Source of the DNA: Thiomicrorhabdus sp. ZW0627
Lineage (GTDB): Bacteria > Pseudomonadota > Gammaproteobacteria > Thiomicrospirales > Thiomicrospiraceae
Assembly (NCBI RefSeq): GCF_029767005.1
Contig: NZ_JARUQR010000001.1
Location: forward strand, 863,028 to 927,027
DNA length: 64,000 nt
Reading direction: 5' to 3'
The translations under genes were made by a program, and so were the position numbers. Under the pieces are notes generated by a model. It searched no databases. It saw nothing but the letters and a program-made list of their open reading frames with translations, and was not told where the DNA came from. Shown piece after piece: positions 10,101 through 17,758 of the stretch; positions within the stretch are counted from its first letter, which is position 1, and the number at the start of each line of letters is the position of its first letter.

Positions 10101-10130
10101 AAAAAAACCGCTCGTATGAGCGGTTTTTTT
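10101..10130. terminator. Bidirectional terminator between the DsrE-family gene and the ectoine operon
   Basis: ACCGCTC-GTAT-GAGCGGT with an A run on the left and seven Ts on the right forms a standard intrinsic terminator on either strand, placed between convergent genes. Confidence 0.93.
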
Positions 10131-10163
10131 ATACCTTCCGGTCACACATTTACTTTGACCGGT

Positions 10164-11042
10164 TCATCCTTTTTCAATTGCCTCGGATTCATTCAGCAAA
10201 GCCTGGAATTCCGGGTCATCCTGTAATGAATCAAACACCGGGTCGCTTTTCACCTGATCCTTGTAACCATCCGTGTCTTGTACGGCAAGTCTCAGGTTTT
10301 CAATTGCGTCGGCGGTTTTACCTAACAGAGCATAAGCTCCAGCTAACTGGTAGAAGGCGTGCTTGTTCTCGGCATCAATGTTCAACGCCTGATTGCACAG
10401 GTTAATCGCCCATTGCGGTTCGTTCATTTCCAGAGCGATATCGGCCTTATAGGTCATCGCCTCGGTGTTTTCCGGATCCAACATCAATATCTGGTCATAG
10501 ATCGCCAAACGGTTGCTGAGGATGGATTCCTGCCCCGCTTTCAACCATAGACTGTGGATATCCTGATGCTGGGTAAGACGTTTCTGAGCATTAGTAATGC
10601 CTCTCGACTTGCGGTTCAATTCATCCTCAAGATGCTCAAGACGCTTTTCGTATTCCAGAATCACCTCGTTGACCTTGGAATCCGCCAGACTGTGAACTTT
10701 CTCCTTGATATCTCGGATTGAGTTCCAGCCAACCAACACCAAAATCGAACTCACTCCGGCAATCAGATAAAAGAAATAAGTCACGGTGTCCGAGGCATAG
10801 GTGACGGCCAAAGTCGTCGCATGCAATTCCCTGTCGGTCACCTCTTTGGTCAGTTCAACATGAAGATCATTCATATCGACACGTAACTGCCTGAGTTCAT
10901 CCATGACATAACGCTCGATGAACGGGTTATACATTGGTTCATCGAGCGCTTCGACGTCCTGAGTCTCTTTCACATGACGCTCTGCACTGTTTGCAAAACT
11001 AGAGAAACAAATCAAAACACAGAATAGGATTAATGAGCGCAT
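10164..11042 (-). CDS. Membrane-anchored TPR protein at the end of the ectoine operon
   Basis: 292 residues with an N-terminal signal sequence (cleavage near SFANSA), a transmembrane helix at about 89-107 (YFFYLIAGVSSILVLVGW), a charged coiled coil (about 110-160) and at least two tetratricopeptide repeats (about 190-265, for example AINLCNQALNIDAENKHAFYQLAGAYALLGKTADAI split over two units). Its ATG at 11042 lies inside the last codons of ask (stop at 11030-11032), a 13-base overlap, so it is translationally coupled to ectoine synthesis. TPRs bind proteins, so a scaffold or osmosensing role is possible but unproven. I know of no standard ectoine-cluster gene of this type. Confidence 0.85.
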   Translation of the reverse strand: MRSLILFCVLICFSSFANSAERHVKETQDVEALDEPMYNPFIERYVMDELRQLRVDMNDLHVELTKEVTDRELHATTLAVTYASDTVTYFFYLIAGVSSILVLVGWNSIRDIKEKVHSLADSKVNEVILEYEKRLEHLEDELNRKSRGITNAQKRLTQHQDIHSLWLKAGQESILSNRLAIYDQILMLDPENTEAMTYKADIALEMNEPQWAINLCNQALNIDAENKHAFYQLAGAYALLGKTADAIENLRLAVQDTDGYKDQVKSDPVFDSLQDDPEFQALLNESEAIEKG

Positions 11043-12460
11043 ATTGCCGTTCCATGGTCGTGGACTTCAATCAGGTCGGCATGCATCGCCCGAACGGCGG
11101 TTTCATAGTCATTTTCATTAACCATGAACTGCATCTCGACCTGTCGTGTGTTCTGATGGATCGCTTCTATATTCAATCCTTGTGCATACAAGGTCTGAAC
11201 CGCTTTTGCCAACAACCCCTTGATCGCCATATCGCTTCCCATGGCGGAAACCAGCGAAACCTTACGGGTACGCAAGGCCGCACTCGGAAAGGCCGTTTCA
11301 ATCTGTCCGGTCAGTCGTTTGACCTTTTTCAGGCTGGCGTTCACATATAGAGTGATGGTATTGGCGTTGAAATCCTTGGTGACCACCGGTGTTTTCACGC
11401 GCTGAATGATATTAAGCAACTCATGTTCATAATTCGCCTGCTGTCCCAGCATATCCTGGTCAAAGACCTCCACCGCAATCAAGTTCTTCATACCGGCAAT
11501 GATCTCAACCTGCGGAGATTCCGACACATAATCGTCGGTAATCAGAGTTCCGTGGTGTTCCGGTTCAAAAGTGTTCTTGATACGCAACGGGATCTGAGCC
11601 TGACGAAGCCCTTTTGCGGCACGCGGGTGAATCGCTTCCATTCCCAGGTTTGCCAACTGGTCCGAAATATCGTAATTGGTCTTACCAATCGGAACGACAT
11701 TCTTTTCGCCCACCAATCTCGGGTCGGCACTGCTGAGATGATACTCTTTGTGGATCACGGCTTCTGCAGCCTGAGTCATCACCGCAATGCGACTGAAGGT
11801 CATTTCACTGTAACCTCGGTCGAAGGTATTCATCAAGTTCTCGCTACAGTGCGCGTAACCCGTCACAATCGGCAACTCTTTAGAGAAGTCGATATGCCCC
11901 AGATTTTTATGAATCATCTCATCCAGCGACAGAGTTTCATTTGCCTGCCAGCCGGTCAGGTCAACAAAACGTGCATTTACCCCTTCCGTCTGTAGAAGAT
12001 GAGCCAAGTTCCAAGCGCTGTGCGCCTCACCCAGGCTGGCCAACAGCTCACGCACGGTAAGCAGATGATTTTCCAGAGAGAAATGGCCGTGACTGCATAA
12101 ATCCTGTAAATGATTCAGCAACTGTTTGGTTTCCGCAATCCGCTCGTCAATAAAGGCATTTGCCATTGAACGCAAAGACTCGTCGGCAAACAAACCGGCA
12201 TTGATTTTGTTCAATTTCAGACTGAGCTGATCCAGTGCGATACGCCAGTCGTCTTCGACGTCGTCATTGGCGAACAGACCGTATACGCCTGGTTGCCCGG
12301 TTTTCTTGTGCTCGAGCAGATCATCCGTGATCCCGCCGTAAGCCGAAACCACAAAAATTCGCTGATACGGATCTTGTGGATAAAGAATGATATTGTCTCT
12401 AACCGCTTGGTAGTCACTCATTGAAGTGCCACCAATTTTTTCAACTGTTAAATAAGACAT
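11030..12460 (-). CDS. ask_ect: Ectoine-pathway aspartate kinase
   Basis: 476 residues from the ATG at 12460, preceded by GAAAGGAAAC; an upstream 18-codon extension has no ribosome site. The N-terminal kinase signature is VEKIGGTSMSDY, and two C-terminal ACT domains follow (about 330-476, with VSLVSAMGSDMAIKG and MQFMVNENDYETAVRAM). It phosphorylates L-aspartate, the first step toward aspartate semialdehyde, the precursor of diaminobutyrate. Placement directly after ectABC marks it as the dedicated isozyme (Ask_Ect), thought to escape the feedback inhibition of the housekeeping enzyme. Gap of 96 bases after ectC containing a CAGGCCTG hairpin. Confidence 0.93.
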   Translation of the reverse strand: MSYLTVEKIGGTSMSDYQAVRDNIILYPQDPYQRIFVVSAYGGITDDLLEHKKTGQPGVYGLFANDDVEDDWRIALDQLSLKLNKINAGLFADESLRSMANAFIDERIAETKQLLNHLQDLCSHGHFSLENHLLTVRELLASLGEAHSAWNLAHLLQTEGVNARFVDLTGWQANETLSLDEMIHKNLGHIDFSKELPIVTGYAHCSENLMNTFDRGYSEMTFSRIAVMTQAAEAVIHKEYHLSSADPRLVGEKNVVPIGKTNYDISDQLANLGMEAIHPRAAKGLRQAQIPLRIKNTFEPEHHGTLITDDYVSESPQVEIIAGMKNLIAVEVFDQDMLGQQANYEHELLNIIQRVKTPVVTKDFNANTITLYVNASLKKVKRLTGQIETAFPSAALRTRKVSLVSAMGSDMAIKGLLAKAVQTLYAQGLNIEAIHQNTRQVEMQFMVNENDYETAVRAMHADLIEVHDHGTAICAH

Positions 12461-12495
12461 GTTTCCTTTCAAATATGTTTGTTGGTTTGGCCGAA

Positions 12496-12527
12496 AACCC
12501 AACAGGCCTGTCAAGAATCTGTGGGTT
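12496..12527. repeat. CAGGCCTG-containing hairpin between ectC and ask
   Basis: AACCC-A-ACAG (12496-12505) can pair with CTGTGGGTT (12519-12527) with one bulged base, and the octamer CAGGCCTG occupies 12503-12510. It lies in the ectC-ask gap of the operon, where it could attenuate transcription or protect the upstream message. No T run follows. Confidence 0.5.
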
Positions 12528-12556
12528 CCGGCGGAAGCAATGGAATGGTTTGACGC

Positions 12557-12961
12557 TTACTCGTTCCAATCATCAGGAAGCAGATAAGAACCATCTTCAT
12601 CATGGACTTCCCTTCCGGTCACGGGAGGATTGAAAACGCAGACCATGCGCATCCGCACGCCCTTGTTGGCACGCAAAATATGCTGGTCGTTTTCGTTCAA
12701 TGCATACACCGTTCCTTCACGAATCGGGTGAACGGTACCGTCCTTTTTCTCTTCAATCTCACCTTCACCCTCTATGCAATAAACTGCTTCCAGGTGGTTC
12801 TTGTACCAAAGATGCAGATCTTCGCCCGGCTTAATGACTGTATCGTGTAAAGAGAATCCCATACCGTCTTTGGCCAATAGCAAACGGCGGCTGTTCCACT
12901 GTTTGGTGTCCACATCGGCATCCGTACCGATTACGTCGTCATACAAGTTTTTAACAATCAT
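12557..12961 (-). CDS. ectC: L-ectoine synthase
   Basis: 134 residues from the ATG at 12961 (AAGGAATTAGAA upstream). The longer open frame begins 26 codons earlier inside ectB and is not used. Cupin-fold enzyme that cyclises N-gamma-acetyl-diaminobutyrate to ectoine. The family start MIVKNLYDDVIGTDADV, the metal and substrate region DLHLWYKNHLEAVYCIEGEGE and the C-terminal FNPPVTGREVHDEDGSYL are all characteristic. 25 bases after ectB. No ectoine hydroxylase gene (ectD) follows, so the product should be ectoine, not hydroxyectoine, unless ectD lies elsewhere. Confidence 0.96.
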   Translation of the reverse strand: MIVKNLYDDVIGTDADVDTKQWNSRRLLLAKDGMGFSLHDTVIKPGEDLHLWYKNHLEAVYCIEGEGEIEEKKDGTVHPIREGTVYALNENDQHILRANKGVRMRMVCVFNPPVTGREVHDEDGSYLLPDDWNE

Positions 12962-12986
12962 TTCTAATTCCTTACAGTCATTAAGA

Positions 12987-14240
12987 TTATTTAATGGATT
13001 CTTCGATGGCTCGATCCAGAATCTCAAATCCTTCTTCAATCAGCTCGTCAGTGATGACCAACGGCCCCAAGAACTTGATGACCTGGCTTTCGGAACCGGC
13101 GGTTTCAATCACCAATCCGTTGTCAAAGGCGGTGCTACAGATGGTTGAGGTCACTTCAGGATCCTTGAATTCAATCCCCCAGATCATCCCGTAACCACGT
13201 ACGTCGCTGATCTGTTCGGAGTACTTATCACCCAACTCGCGCATCTTCTTTTCCACCAAAGCCGACTTGCGCTTAACGTCCTCAGAGAATTTGCTGTCCG
13301 ACCAGTAACGGCTGATCGCCGCCTCGGACGCCACAAACGCCAAGTTGTTACCACGGAACGTTCCGGAGTGTTCGCCTGGACTCCATTTATCCAGTTCCGG
13401 CTTCAACAATACCAGCGACATTGGATGCCCCGCACCGATCGATTTCGACAAGGTCACGATATCCGGCTGAACACCCGCACGTTCGAAACTGAAGAAGTCA
13501 CCGGAACGCCCGTTACCTGTCTGGATGTCGTCGACAATCATCAAAATGTCGAAATCGTCACAGATCTGGCGAAGCTCTTTCAGCCACTCGTTTCCGGCAA
13601 CGTTGATACCACCTTCGGCCTGGATTGTCTCCAGTACGATTGCAGCCGGCAATTCGGTTCCACTGGAATCGTCTTCCAAAATCTTACGCAGGTAAGCAAT
13701 AGTATTAACTTCCGCCCCCAAATAATTATGGAAAGGCACCTGGGTCGTATAAGCCGGCACACCATAGTTTTCATCATGGTAATAACGGTTACCGGTGATA
13801 CTCAATGAGCCCATCGACATACCGTGGAAACCGTTGGTGAATGAGATAACCTGAGTACGTTTTTTGACCTTACGGGCGATTTTCAACGCCGTTTCCACCG
13901 CATTGGTTCCCGTAGGCCCAACAAACTGCAACTTGTAATCCAGGTTACGTGGTTTAAGAATATTGTTCACGAATGTTTCAATGAAATCGTGCTTGGCAAC
14001 GGTCGCCATATCCAATGCATGACCGATACCGTTATTTTGCAAATACTTGATGACGGCCTCATTGACGACATCGTTGTTGTGGCCGTAGTTCAAGGCTCCT
14101 GCTCCGGCGAAGAAATCGACGTAACGTTTACCGTCTACGTCCCAGATTTCGGCACCCTTGGATTTTTCGAACATGGTCGGGAACGAACGTACGTACCCAC
14201 GAACCTCTGACTCATATTGGTCAAAAATAGCTAAAGACAT
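12987..14240 (-). CDS. ectB: Diaminobutyrate-2-oxoglutarate aminotransferase
   Basis: 417-residue class III PLP-dependent aminotransferase that converts aspartate semialdehyde to L-2,4-diaminobutyrate using glutamate. The EctB start FDQYESEVRGYVRSFP is diagnostic. The PLP pocket shows GPTGTNAVETALKIARK, IVDDIQTGNGRSG, and the Schiff-base lysine in TLSKSIGAGHPMSL (about 269-282). AAAAAGGATTCTTT precedes the ATG. It is 32 bases after ectA. Confidence 0.97.
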   Translation of the reverse strand: MSLAIFDQYESEVRGYVRSFPTMFEKSKGAEIWDVDGKRYVDFFAGAGALNYGHNNDVVNEAVIKYLQNNGIGHALDMATVAKHDFIETFVNNILKPRNLDYKLQFVGPTGTNAVETALKIARKVKKRTQVISFTNGFHGMSMGSLSITGNRYYHDENYGVPAYTTQVPFHNYLGAEVNTIAYLRKILEDDSSGTELPAAIVLETIQAEGGINVAGNEWLKELRQICDDFDILMIVDDIQTGNGRSGDFFSFERAGVQPDIVTLSKSIGAGHPMSLVLLKPELDKWSPGEHSGTFRGNNLAFVASEAAISRYWSDSKFSEDVKRKSALVEKKMRELGDKYSEQISDVRGYGMIWGIEFKDPEVTSTICSTAFDNGLVIETAGSESQVIKFLGPLVITDELIEEGFEILDRAIEESIK

Positions 14241-14272
14241 AAAGAATCCTTTTTTACTGTAAATTTTATAAA

Positions 14273-14818
14273 TTAATGCTTAAACAAAATGTGTTTGAAT
14301 GGCTGGCTGTCCGGTGATTTGAGGGTATATAACTCCTCGGCCTCATGGCCTTGGTCACCGAAATGTTTCGCCTCAAGATAAGTTTCCTTATCAATCGATA
14401 AACCGTGGGTTTCCGAGAAGCGCTTGAACAGTTTCTGCGAAGCGATGTTCGACGGACTGATCGTGGCCGTGATTCGGGCGAAGTCGGAATTATCCGACTG
14501 GTTGCGAACCAGCTGTTCGAGCAGACGCAAAGCCAACCCTTGACCCCTCATAGAGGCATCGACGGCTACCTGCCATACAAACAGGTCGGTTTTATCTTTT
14601 GGATTGAAAAAAGCGGAAATGAACCCGACAATCTTTCCCTGTTTTTCTGCAACGACACAAGTGTCGGAGAAATGGTCCGACTGCAGAAAGTACAGATAGG
14701 ATGAATTCACATCCAGTGGCGGTGAATTCTCTATCAGAGAATAGATTGCATAACCATCATCCAGTGATGGCTTACGGAACAGGACGTCATTGTCAGAATG
14801 TGTATTATCAGTCTCCAT
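14273..14818 (-). CDS. ectA: L-2,4-diaminobutyrate acetyltransferase
   Basis: GNAT acetyltransferase making N-gamma-acetyl-diaminobutyrate from diaminobutyrate and acetyl-CoA. The EctA hallmark FRKPSLDDGYAIYSLIENSPPLDVNSSYLYFLQ (shown here only in part: FRKPSLDDG, LDVNSSY) is followed by the acetyl-CoA loop VDASMRGQGLALRLLEQL and ITATISPSNIASQKLFKRF. I take the ATG at 14818 (181 residues); an upstream TTG at 14854 would give 193 residues, and neither has a good Shine-Dalgarno sequence. First gene of ectABC-ask-TPR. Confidence 0.94.
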   Translation of the reverse strand: METDNTHSDNDVLFRKPSLDDGYAIYSLIENSPPLDVNSSYLYFLQSDHFSDTCVVAEKQGKIVGFISAFFNPKDKTDLFVWQVAVDASMRGQGLALRLLEQLVRNQSDNSDFARITATISPSNIASQKLFKRFSETHGLSIDKETYLEAKHFGDQGHEAEELYTLKSPDSQPFKHILFKH

Positions 14819-15295
14819 AATAAAATCTAGTTTTGTTAAAGGTGAATAGTTCAACCAATCGCAATAAAAAGGAAGTTTGTATCGATACCGATACAGAGCG
14901 GATTATGGACATACGCAAGCCAGCCGAACCCCTTCGGTCCAGATGCTGAATTGAATGCCATACGATTGATTCCTCAGGACTCGTCCTTTGGATTAGACTC
15001 GACCAACGTTGGTCTAAAATTGATGGGCGCCTAAACGCAAATGACAGTGTATCTAGTACAACTGTAATTAAGATAGTATAACCTTTTGGGTTTATTTACT
15101 TGGGGCACATTATAAACAAAAAAAATCTAAAAATCAACAACTTGGTTGTTTAACCCTTCTGTAAAACATGGATAAACCCTTGATATGCTTTTATTTTTAC
15201 TAAGCATATTTTTTTAAAAAAAATGGGGGATTTTAAAGGAAATAAATCCTTTTAAGCCGGTTTTCATTCGAGCCCCGGCCTATTCAAAAAAGGAT
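14819..15295 (-). promoter_or_regulatory. Ectoine operon upstream region with palindromes
   Basis: 477 bases without a gene. It contains an inverted repeat GTATCG-ATAC-CGATAC (14879-14894) about 60 bases before ectA, a small hairpin AGGAC-TC-GTCCT (14976-14987), and a perfect 14-bp palindrome GACCAACGTTGGTC (15001-15014). On the minus strand a TATACT (15075-15080) is the best -10 I can find, with no convincing -35, so the start site is unknown. The stretch 15100-15250 is very A+T rich and also receives the 3' end of the channel gene. No MarR-type ectR gene is present. Confidence 0.5.
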
Positions 15296-16120
15296 TTAAC
15301 GCTCTTGTTTAGAGAGTAACAAATCGAGTTTTCGATGCAGATCCGACAACTCGTTTTCAACCCGAGATTCAAACGTCAGATGCTCTTCTAGCGATTCGCC
15401 CAACTTCTCGGCTTCCATCTTCTTATGCTCCTCATCCAGAACATCGACCACAATCCCAATCATCATATTCAAGAAGACGAAGGCTGAAAAGAAAATGAAC
15501 GAAATATAATAGATCCAACTCAAGCCGTACACGGTCATTGTCTCGTACATGATGTCCGTCCAATCCTCGAACGTTGCCACACGGAACAAGGTCAGAAGCG
15601 AGATTCCCAAATCCCCCCACAACTGAGGATTAATCTGAGAGAACAGCAGATTGCCGATTACCGCATAGAGATAGAAGATAATGAACATCAACAAGGCAAC
15701 ATAACCCATTCTCGGTAAAGCAGTGATCAGTGCCGAGACCAGCACCCTCAATTCCGGAATGAACGAGATAAGACGCATTACCCTGAATAAACGTAACATC
15801 CGGGCAATCAAGGCGTATTCGGAATCGTCCATCGGGATCAGGCTGACCACCACGATGACGAAATCGAACACGTTCCATCCTTTCTTGAAGAAATCGCGAA
15901 CTCTATGTTCGGCCGCCATGCGTATGATGATTTCGACCAGGAAAAACAACGTCACTGCATAATCAAGAAAGACAATAATTTTCTCTACGACGGGGTGCAA
16001 TTCATAAGTACGGATTCCAATCATCAACGAAGAAAAAATGATGATTGAGATAACAAACAACTCGAACATTTTGTTGTCGCGGATGATTTGAAATTTCCGT
16101 TGAAAGTTCTGCCAGGTCAT
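15296..16120 (-). CDS. Voltage-gated cation channel, bacterial single-domain type
   Basis: 274 residues with six membrane helices: S1 about 18-36, S2 47-66, S3 82-97, S4 103-120, S5 135-160, S6 202-228. S4 carries R107, R110, R113 and R116 at three-residue spacing, a complete voltage sensor. The pore filter is TFEDWTD (183-189), where NaChBac-type sodium channels have TLESWAS; the two adjacent acids resemble engineered or natural calcium-permeable variants. The C-terminus (about 228-272) is an acidic linker and coiled coil typical of tetramer assembly. It acts as a homotetramer in the inner membrane. It precedes the ectoine operon on the same strand but is 477 bases away. Confidence 0.88.
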   Translation of the reverse strand: MTWQNFQRKFQIIRDNKMFELFVISIIIFSSLMIGIRTYELHPVVEKIIVFLDYAVTLFFLVEIIIRMAAEHRVRDFFKKGWNVFDFVIVVVSLIPMDDSEYALIARMLRLFRVMRLISFIPELRVLVSALITALPRMGYVALLMFIIFYLYAVIGNLLFSQINPQLWGDLGISLLTLFRVATFEDWTDIMYETMTVYGLSWIYYISFIFFSAFVFLNMMIGIVVDVLDEEHKKMEAEKLGESLEEHLTFESRVENELSDLHRKLDLLLSKQER

Positions 16121-16238
16121 AATGATTAATAAAGCTCTTAATGGTGGTTGATAAAATTTTTGTATATTCTACTCCAATAGGTCATAAATAAAATTGATAA
16201 AATAACGAACGGATTAATCAATTAAAGGAAGAGTCAAG

Positions 16239-16490
16239 ATGGCAAAAATTAATGTGGTAGGACAAGGCGAATGCGAATTTGACGGACAGTTTTCAATGCT
16301 GGAAGCATTGGATGAAAACGGCTTCGACATGCCTTATAGCTGCCGTGGCGGAAACTGTGGTGCTTGTGCGGTACGCTTAATTTCTGGCGAAGTGGAAGAG
16401 ATCCAATCCCCTGCCTATGAAGTTCAATCCGGTGAAATCCTAACCTGTAGCGTGATTCCTTTAACCGATGTGGAAATCGAATTGATCTAA
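16239..16490 (+). CDS. Plant-type [2Fe-2S] ferredoxin
   Basis: 83 residues. The cluster ligands follow the plant-type spacing: CRGGNCGAC (C-x4-C-x2-C) and a distal cysteine in EILTCSVIPL. Very acidic, soluble electron carrier, similar in size to YfaE, which serves ribonucleotide reductase. AAAGGAAGAG lies at proper spacing before the ATG. It is a single gene, divergent from the channel and convergent with pstS, so its redox partner cannot be read from context. Confidence 0.92.
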   Translation: MAKINVVGQGECEFDGQFSMLEALDENGFDMPYSCRGGNCGACAVRLISGEVEEIQSPAYEVQSGEILTCSVIPLTDVEIELI

Positions 16491-16540
16491 TCGGATTTCA
16501 AACCCGACAGGCCTGTTGAGTTTATTTTCAACGGGCAAAA

Positions 16541-16566
16541 AAAAGCCCCGCATTGCGGGGCTTTTT
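16541..16566. terminator. Bidirectional terminator between ferredoxin and pstS
   Basis: GCCCCGC-ATT-GCGGGGC (16545-16561) has As on the left and Ts on the right, so it functions for both convergent genes. A CAGGCCTG palindrome (16508-16515) sits just before it. Confidence 0.93.
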
Positions 16567-16587
16567 CATTTCAAGCTAGAATTAATC

Positions 16588-17550
16588 TTACTTGATTAGT
16601 TCCAACTGCTTAGCAGCGATCTTAGCTGGTAGCGCGATGTAACCATCTTTTTCTACGATCTTCTGACCTTGCTGTGAAAGAACCAACTTGATGAACTCAC
16701 CGATAACTGGCTCAACAGGCTTGTTAGGTGCCTTGTTGACGTTCACGTACAACAAACGAGATAGAGGGTAAGAACCGTTCAAAGCGTTTTCAGTAGTCGC
16801 TTCGATGAACTTGCCACCTTCTTTCTTAGTCAAAGCAACCGCTTTAACACCAGCTGTCTTATAACCGATACCTGAGTAACCGATACCGTTTACAGAAGCA
16901 GAAACAGACTGAACAACAGAAGCTGAACCTGGCTGTTCGTTTACAGAAGACTTGTAGTCACCCTTACATAGAGCGTGCTTCTTGTAGTAACCGTAAGTAC
17001 CAGAAACTGAGTTACGGCCGTAAAGCTGGATTGCTTTAGGAGCTAGGCTACCTTCAACACCTGCTTCACCCCAAGTAGTGATGTCAGACGCGTGACCACA
17101 CTTACGAGTTGAAGAGAAGATTGCGTCAACCTGAGGAATGCTCAAACCTTTGATTGGGTTATCTTTGTTAACGTAAACTGCTAGGGCATCGATAGCAACT
17201 GCGATACGAGTAGGCTTGTAACCCCACTTCTTCTCGAATGCGTTTTCTTCTTTAGACTTCATCTTACGGCTCATAGGACCGATGTTTGAAGTACCTTCAG
17301 TCAAAGCTGGAGGCGCAGTAGAAGAACCAGCTGCCTGGATCTGGATGTTAACGTTAGGATAAGTACGCTTGAACTCTTCCGCCCACATAGTCATCAAGTT
17401 AGCCAAAGTGTCAGAACCAACAGAGTTGATGTTTCCAGAAACACCTGAAACCTTGTTGTATGCAGGAATGTCAGCGTCAACAGCATAAACAGCTTGAGAA
17501 GCAGTTGCAGCTGCAAGACCCATAGCCAAAAGCAAATTACGTTTAATCAT
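16588..17550 (-). CDS. pstS: Periplasmic phosphate-binding protein PstS
   Basis: 320 residues from the ATG at 17550 (GGAGAATATTTAC upstream); the open frame extends 14 codons further but without a ribosome site. The signal peptide is [20 protein letters not shown]. Phosphate-ligand segments are [21 protein letters not shown] and [13 protein letters not shown]. It delivers phosphate to the PstCAB transporter. Codon use is strongly biased (GCT, GGT, AAC) compared with its neighbours, as expected for an abundant induced protein. It is not in the pstCAB operon: pit and phoBR lie between. A Pho box precedes it. Confidence 0.95.
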   Translation of the reverse strand: MIKRNLLLAMGLAAATASQAVYAVDADIPAYNKVSGVSGNINSVGSDTLANLMTMWAEEFKRTYPNVNIQIQAAGSSTAPPALTEGTSNIGPMSRKMKSKEENAFEKKWGYKPTRIAVAIDALAVYVNKDNPIKGLSIPQVDAIFSSTRKCGHASDITTWGEAGVEGSLAPKAIQLYGRNSVSGTYGYYKKHALCKGDYKSSVNEQPGSASVVQSVSASVNGIGYSGIGYKTAGVKAVALTKKEGGKFIEATTENALNGSYPLSRLLYVNVNKAPNKPVEPVIGEFIKLVLSQQGQKIVEKDGYIALPAKIAAKQLELIK

Positions 17551-17620
17551 GTAAATATTCTCCAAAGTAGAAACAAAATGAATTTTGAACACAGAGCAGA
17601 TTATAGGGAGTGGCTATAAC

Positions 17621-17655
17621 AGTATTTTTAAGGAATTGTTACATATTCATGACAA
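17621..17655 (-). promoter_or_regulatory. Pho box and -10 for pstS
   Basis: On the minus strand TTGTCATGAATATGTAACA (17637-17655) matches the PhoB direct-repeat consensus CTGTCATAAAACTGTCACA at about 13 of 19 positions, with the two TGT cores 11 bases apart. AATACT (17621-17626) sits about ten bases after its end, the usual place of the -10 in PhoB-activated promoters. PhoB encoded nearby is the expected activator. Confidence 0.65.
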
Positions 17656-17758
17656 CCAACTAAAAACCCCATAAAATACCAAACAGCTCACGATGTGACC
17701 GACAGTTAATATCCAATATTACCACACATCCCGATTCTTTAAAGATAGAGATTAGGCT

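Noticed and set aside
15183-15209. ATATGCTT...AAGCATAT hairpin followed by Ts on the plus strand
   Set aside because: Looks like a terminator on the plus strand, but no plus-strand gene precedes it, and on the minus strand the T run is absent. Probably chance in A+T-rich sequence.
17685-17720. Possible Pho box facing pit
   Set aside because: A CTGTCGGTC stretch lies on the minus strand but lacks the second TGTCA repeat at 11 bases and is not oriented toward pit.
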